A DNA stretch of 38,993 bases, from positions 1 through 38,993 of the forward strand of contig JAEMSX010000019.1 of the NCBI GenBank assembly GCA_016462645.1, read 5' to 3'. Below are positions 35,186 through 38,993 of this stretch, piece by piece. The DNA is from Thermoleophilaceae bacterium (GTDB lineage Bacteria; Actinomycetota; Thermoleophilia; Solirubrobacterales; JACPNS01). The first letter of the stretch is position 1; every line of letters begins with the position of its first letter. The notes beneath the pieces are model-generated. The model was not told where the DNA came from, made no database searches, and worked only from the letters and a program-made list of their open reading frames with translations. The translations under genes and the position numbers were made by a program.

Positions 35186-35222
35186 AAAAAGAAAAAGGCC
35201 CCGCGGTTTCCCGCGAGGCCTT
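35186..35222 (-). terminator. Rho-independent terminator after pstS
   Basis: On the minus strand a 12-base-pair stem (35211-35222 with 35195-35206, one G-U pair) with a GAAA loop is followed by a T-rich tract (35186-35196). It lies about 30 bases beyond the pstS stop and separates pstS from the acyl-CoA dehydrogenase promoter. Confidence 0.93.
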
Positions 35223-35253
35223 GATCGACTTGCGCTTCTGCTCGGCTGGTGAG

Positions 35254-36273
35254 CTAAAGCTTCTTGGCGGTCTTCTTGCCGGCGGCTGCGACGTTCTTGG
35301 GCAGCGGCGCGAAGCCGATGTCCTGGCGCAGGCCGAGGCCCTTTCCGAGCGCGAAGTTGACCATCTGCTTCAGGCCAGCGGCCTTCGGCGAGCCCTTGCG
35401 CATGATCACGTACGAGTACGCGGTCGCCGGGTAGCCGTTCTTGACCGACTTCGGCGGGTTTGCCGGGTGCAGAATGTTGCTGCTCGGGACCTTCTTGATC
35501 CAACCTGCTCCCGCACGGATTGACTTCTGGCTGGGCAGCACATACTTGCCCGCAGCGTTCGACAGCGCGGCCACGGTCAGCTTGTTCGGGATCGCGTAGT
35601 CGATTCCGACGTAGCCGATTGCACCGTTGGTCTTCAGCGCGTTGGCGACGCCACCGTTGCCGGAGGCACCCGGGCCGACCGACCAGTTCAGCAGTGTGCC
35701 GACTCCGGGGGACTTGGCCCACGAGGTCTTCGAGCGCGCGAGCCAGTCGGCGAACGCGTAGGTCGTGCCGGATCCGTCGAGACGGTGGATCGGGGTGATC
35801 GCGAGGTCAGGCAGTGACTTGCCCTTGTTGATCTTCGTGATCTTCGGGTCGTTCCACTTCGTGATGCCGCCCTTGTAGATCAGGTTCACGATCGCCGGGG
35901 TGAGCTTGAGACCGCTGCTCACTCCGGGGACGGTGTAGGAAATGGTCACGGCGGTGAGTGAGATCGGAATCGTCACGCAGCCGCTGCACTTGCTCTTCTG
36001 GTCAGCGGTCATCGGCGCGTCTGTGCCGCCGAAGTCGACGGTTCCGGCGCTGATGTCGGTCAGGCCCTTGCCCGATCCGCCACCACCGTAAGTGATTCCG
36101 CCGCCGAGCTGGTTGTTCCACTCGGTGATGAGCGGAGCGACGAGCGTTGAGCCTGAGCCAGTGATCGCGGGACTGACCGCAGCACCGGCAGTGCCGGCGC
36201 CTACGGCCAGCGACATGCCGGCGAGCAGCACGGCGCCAAGGCCAGTGAAGGTCGATTTGCGATTGAAGTTCAT
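35254..36273 (-). CDS. pstS: Phosphate ABC transporter substrate-binding protein
   Basis: This 339-residue secreted protein has a signal peptide (about 1-32, ending GTAGAA). The phosphate-binding start ITGSGSTLVAPLITEWNNQ is the standard PstS motif, followed by GSGKGLTDISAGTVDFGGTDAP and RLDGSGTTYAFADWL. The cysteine pair CSGC follows the first half. There is no lipobox, so it would be soluble or wall-retained rather than a lipoprotein. GAGAGG lies eleven bases upstream of the ATG. It is divergent from pstC-pstA-pstB, unlike the usual pstSCAB order, and has its own terminator, which would let the binding protein be made in excess. Confidence 0.96.
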   Translation of the reverse strand: MNFNRKSTFTGLGAVLLAGMSLAVGAGTAGAAVSPAITGSGSTLVAPLITEWNNQLGGGITYGGGGSGKGLTDISAGTVDFGGTDAPMTADQKSKCSGCVTIPISLTAVTISYTVPGVSSGLKLTPAIVNLIYKGGITKWNDPKITKINKGKSLPDLAITPIHRLDGSGTTYAFADWLARSKTSWAKSPGVGTLLNWSVGPGASGNGGVANALKTNGAIGYVGIDYAIPNKLTVAALSNAAGKYVLPSQKSIRAGAGWIKKVPSSNILHPANPPKSVKNGYPATAYSYVIMRKGSPKAAGLKQMVNFALGKGLGLRQDIGFAPLPKNVAAAGKKTAKKL

Positions 36274-36417
36274 TCTTGTTTGTTGCCTCTCTTGAGAACG
36301 ATCCGGTTGATCAGTTGACGCGAGTATTGCCCGGGTCCAAATCCGACTTGTTGCGATCTTGTAGCAATGTGGTTACACAAAATCGCAAGGCCGAAAATCG
36401 CACTTATGCTCGGGCGA
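36274..36417. promoter_or_regulatory. Shared divergent control region of pstS and pstCAB
   Basis: The 144-base gap has a TATGCT box (36405-36410) seven bases before pstC. A direct repeat AAAATCGC occurs at 36379-36386 and 36394-36401, a 15-base period, just upstream of that box. GGTTACAC at 36371-36378 resembles half sites of phosphate-responsive PhoP boxes. A short inverted repeat TTGC...GCAA is nearby. Phosphate-starvation control is expected from the genes, but the actual operator is not proven. Confidence 0.45.
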
Positions 36418-37362
36418 ATGCGAGGAACGCTCTCCACAAAGGGCTCCGTTGGAGACAAAATTCTGAGGGGCCTGACCCTCTTTGCCGCGCTGCTCACGAT
36501 CGTGACGCTCGTTGCTCTCGGCTTCCAGGTGATCAAGGGCGCGTCGCTCTCGTTCAGCACGTTCGGGCTCGGCTTCATCACCGATTCGGAATGGAATCCG
36601 ACCGCCGGCAAGGGCGAGTTCGGTGCCTGGGTGATGATCTATGGAACGCTCGTCACGTCACTCTCGGCACTGACCATCGCGCTGCCGATCGGCGTGGCGA
36701 TCGGCCTCTACCTGGCCGAACTGGCCCGCCGCTCCGTATCGCGGGTCGTGAGTCCGATGGTGGAGATGCTCGCTGCGGTCCCGAGCGTGGTCGTCGGCTT
36801 CTGGGGGCTGATCGTGCTCGCTCCGATTGTCAGCAAGCACATTGAGCCGTTTCTGCACGATCACTTCGGATTCATCCCGCTCTTTGGTGAACCTCAGACC
36901 ACCGGCCTGAGTCTGTTCACGGCGAGCCTGATCCTCTCGATCATGATTCTGCCGATCGTGGCCTCGATCAGCCGCGACCTCTTTCTCACCGTCCCGCGCG
37001 AGATGAAGGACGGGGCGGAGGCGCTCGGCGCCACTCACTGGGAGGTCGTGCGCGGTGTCGACCTGCCGGCGTGCGCCGCTGGGATCGCATCGGCGGCGCT
37101 GCTCGCGCTCGGGCGCGCGCTCGGCGAGGCGATCGCCGTGGCGCAGGTCATCGGCGGCGGCCAGAAGGTCGCTACTTCGCTGTTCCTGCCGGGCGACACG
37201 CTCGCGAGCCGCCTCGCGACCCAGTTCCCCGGAGCGGTCTCAAATCTTCAGATTTCGTCGCTCTTCTATCTCGGCGTGATCCTGCTGATCATCGGTGTCG
37301 GGGCGAACCTCACCGCAGTCTGGATCGCGCGACGTTTTGACTATGAGAGGAAGGCGGCGTGA
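36418..37362 (+). CDS. pstC: Phosphate ABC transporter permease PstC
   Basis: I choose ATG 36418, giving 314 residues (MRGTLSTKGSVGDKI). The earlier ATG 36406 lies within the TATGCT box. The protein has about six membrane helices and the ABC permease loop DGAEALGATHWEVVRGVDLPA, which docks on PstB. It forms the phosphate channel together with PstA. No Shine-Dalgarno sequence is seen, consistent with a leaderless start. The stop overlaps the pstA GTG by four bases. Confidence 0.95.
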   Translation: MRGTLSTKGSVGDKILRGLTLFAALLTIVTLVALGFQVIKGASLSFSTFGLGFITDSEWNPTAGKGEFGAWVMIYGTLVTSLSALTIALPIGVAIGLYLAELARRSVSRVVSPMVEMLAAVPSVVVGFWGLIVLAPIVSKHIEPFLHDHFGFIPLFGEPQTTGLSLFTASLILSIMILPIVASISRDLFLTVPREMKDGAEALGATHWEVVRGVDLPACAAGIASAALLALGRALGEAIAVAQVIGGGQKVATSLFLPGDTLASRLATQFPGAVSNLQISSLFYLGVILLIIGVGANLTAVWIARRFDYERKAA

Positions 37363-38279
37363 ACGCAGACGACGGCCTCGGCGTTGTGGACGACGTCCAC
37401 GAGTTTCCGTTCGATCCCGCTTCTCCGCTTGTCGCCAGCGGGAACCTCCGTCGGCGGATGATCATCAGCGCGATTGCGCGCGGGGTTGCCACCTTTGGAG
37501 CCTTTCTCGCCGTTGCGACGCTCGGCGTCGTGCTCTTCGCGGTGATCTCACGCGGCATCGGTGCGATCGACTGGAACTTCATCACCGGCACGCCCCAGAC
37601 GGGCGGCATTGGGCCGTCGCTGGTCGGCACGCTGATCATCGTGATGATGGCGACGGCGATCGCCGCTCCGCTCGGTGTGCTGACGGCGCTCTACACAACC
37701 GAGTTCGCCGGCGACCGGATCGGCGCCGCGGTGCGACTGACGCTCGACATGATGAACGGGCTCCCGACGATCATCGTCGGAATCTTCATCTACGGGCTGA
37801 TCGTTGCGGGGAACCATCAGAGTGGATTCGCCGCTGCGCTCGCGCTCGCGGTGATCATGCTCCCGATGATCGCCCGCACCACGCAGGAAGCCCTGGCGCT
37901 GGTGCCGGGCACGCTGCGCGAAGGGGCCGAGGCGCTTGGCGTCGGACGTTGGCGCGTGATCCTCGGCGTGCTGCTCCCGACGGTCGGCGGTGCGATCCTG
38001 ACGGCCACGGTGCTCGCGGCCGCGCGCGTCGCCGGGGAGACCGCGCCCCAGATCCTCGTCAACCTCGTCTCGCCGAACACTTACGTCCTCAACCCCTTCG
38101 CCGACAACGCCATGCCGAACGTCCCGGTGACGATCTACCAGTTGTCTGAAGCGGCCGACCCGACCGGCTTCCAACGCGCGTGGGGCGCGGCGCTGTGCCT
38201 CCTCACGATGATCCTCATAGCCAACATCGTTGCGCGCACCCTCCATGGGCGCAGCATGAAAAAGATCGAGAGCAAATGA
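37359..38279 (+). CDS. pstA: Phosphate ABC transporter permease PstA
   Basis: This 306-residue protein starts at GTG 37359, overlapping pstC by four bases. It has a hydrophilic N-terminus with an acidic stretch, about six membrane helices, and the permease loop [21 protein letters not shown]. The segment [16 protein letters not shown] is typical of PstA. It pairs with PstC. The stop overlaps the pstB ATG (ATGA). Confidence 0.95.
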   Translation: MNADDGLGVVDDVHEFPFDPASPLVASGNLRRRMIISAIARGVATFGAFLAVATLGVVLFAVISRGIGAIDWNFITGTPQTGGIGPSLVGTLIIVMMATAIAAPLGVLTALYTTEFAGDRIGAAVRLTLDMMNGLPTIIVGIFIYGLIVAGNHQSGFAAALALAVIMLPMIARTTQEALALVPGTLREGAEALGVGRWRVILGVLLPTVGGAILTATVLAAARVAGETAPQILVNLVSPNTYVLNPFADNAMPNVPVTIYQLSEAADPTGFQRAWGAALCLLTMILIANIVARTLHGRSMKKIESK

Positions 38280-38993
38280 TCGAGAACTTCGAAACCATCA
38301 GTCGCGAGATCGCGGCCGACTCCGTGCCGAAACGCGTGCGCATCGCCGGCGAGCCGGGTGCCGTTCCAAATGCTCGCCCTGTCCGCCCGCCGCTCACACC
38401 CGTGTTCGAGGTGCGAAACGCGAATGTTCACTACGGCGCCAAGCACGCATTGGCCAACGTCACGACAAACCTCAATCGCAATCTCGCGACAGCGCTCATC
38501 GGTCCATCCGGCTGCGGCAAGTCGACGTTCCTGCGATCGCTGAACCGCATGAACGACTCGGTGAAGGGCTTTCGTATCGATGGCGACGTGCTCTACCACG
38601 GCAACGATCTCTACCACCCTTCGGCCAACCGCATCGAGGTGCGTCGGCGCATCGGCATGGTCTTCCAGAAGCCGAACCCCTTCCCGAAATCGATCTACGA
38701 CAACATCGCCTGGGGCGCACGAAATCTCGGAATGAAGGACAACCTCGACGAGCGTGTCGAGAAGGCCCTGCGGCAGGCCGCGATCTGGGACGAGGTCAAG
38801 GACAGGCTCAAGCAGAGCGCGCTCGGCCTTTCTGGTGGCCAGCAGCAGCGACTCTGCATCGCCCGTGCACTCGCGATCGAGCCGGAGGTGCTGTTGCTCG
38901 ACGAGCCGGCCTCGGCGCTTGACCCGATCGCAACGCTCAAGATCGAGGACCTCGTCCACGAGCTCAAGCACCGCTACACGATCGTGATCGTCA
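38276..38993 (+). CDS. pstB: Phosphate ABC transporter ATP-binding protein PstB (truncated by window end)
   Basis: The first 239 codons are present from ATG 38276. Walker A is [19 protein letters not shown], a PstB-specific extension. The Q-loop is [16 protein letters not shown], also typical of PstB. Signature [15 protein letters not shown] and Walker [16 protein letters not shown] follow. The N-terminal 45 residues before [11 protein letters not shown] are longer than usual. It is the last visible member of pstC-pstA-pstB, coupled by overlapping codons. phoU may follow beyond the window. Confidence 0.97.
   Translation, partial: MIENFETISREIAADSVPKRVRIAGEPGAVPNARPVRPPLTPVFEVRNANVHYGAKHALANVTTNLNRNLATALIGPSGCGKSTFLRSLNRMNDSVKGFRIDGDVLYHGNDLYHPSANRIEVRRRIGMVFQKPNPFPKSIYDNIAWGARNLGMKDNLDERVEKALRQAAIWDEVKDRLKQSALGLSGGQQQRLCIARALAIEPEVLLLDEPASALDPIATLKIEDLVHELKHRYTIVIV

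Overview
The window reads as one contiguous, GC-rich, gene-dense bacterial chromosome segment. Several features suggest a high-GC actinobacterium, probably of the Thermoleophilia/Solirubrobacterales type: actinobacterial-style aconitase and cytochrome oxidase genes, many GTG/TTG starts, apparent leaderless promoters, and secreted proteins with Lys/Arg-rich tails. The taxonomic call is inference from gene content and composition only. I saw no rRNA, tRNA, CRISPR array, prophage or transposase gene.

Layout. 1-1188: the end of a DrrAB-type ABC exporter (ATPase plus truncated permease) behind a palindromic operator candidate. 1263-5100: a secreted protein, an unusual double membrane-GGDEF protein, a repeat-rich lipoprotein and a small zinc-ribbon protein. 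5102-7591: a GT4 glycosyltransferase and a diheme cytochrome c lipoprotein closed by a strong terminator. 7592-7940: a gene-free stretch holding a long imperfect inverted repeat. 7941-11516: a canonical aa3-type oxidase (ctaC-ctaD-ctaE plus a small membrane protein). 11741-12151: a CBS-pair protein. 12239-16314: heme O synthase, two small membrane proteins, and a second COX1/COX2-like pair. 16435-22302: an UPF0104 membrane protein, thioredoxin reductase, a Pro/Gln/Tyr-rich protein and aconitase. 22310-28941: a MacB-like ABC transporter, a PLP decarboxylase, a thiamine-binding-like protein and an aldehyde dehydrogenase. 29099-31642: a secreted 14-repeat RCC1 protein. 31647-35141: a beta-oxidation operon. 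35254-38993: the phosphate transport genes, with pstS divergent from pstC-pstA-pstB.

The main discovery candidate is the second oxidase-like pair at 13628-16314. Both subunits are full length, uninterrupted and clearly homologous to COX1 and COX2. However, the COX1-like protein lacks five of the six canonical heme/CuB histidines and the K-channel lysine. The COX2-like protein contains no cysteine and has lost both CuA histidines and the CuA glutamate. The conserved structural segments and the C-terminal interface motif are kept. It looks like a heme-copper oxidase scaffold whose redox centres have been removed, encoded in the same direction as ctaB and next to a fully equipped oxidase. I know of no described function for such a pair.

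The rest is mostly housekeeping: respiration (cytochrome c to oxidase), TCA cycle, redox, fatty acid oxidation and phosphate uptake. A recurring pattern is a TANNNT box 6-10 bases before the start codon of first genes with no Shine-Dalgarno sequence, suggesting widespread leaderless transcripts.
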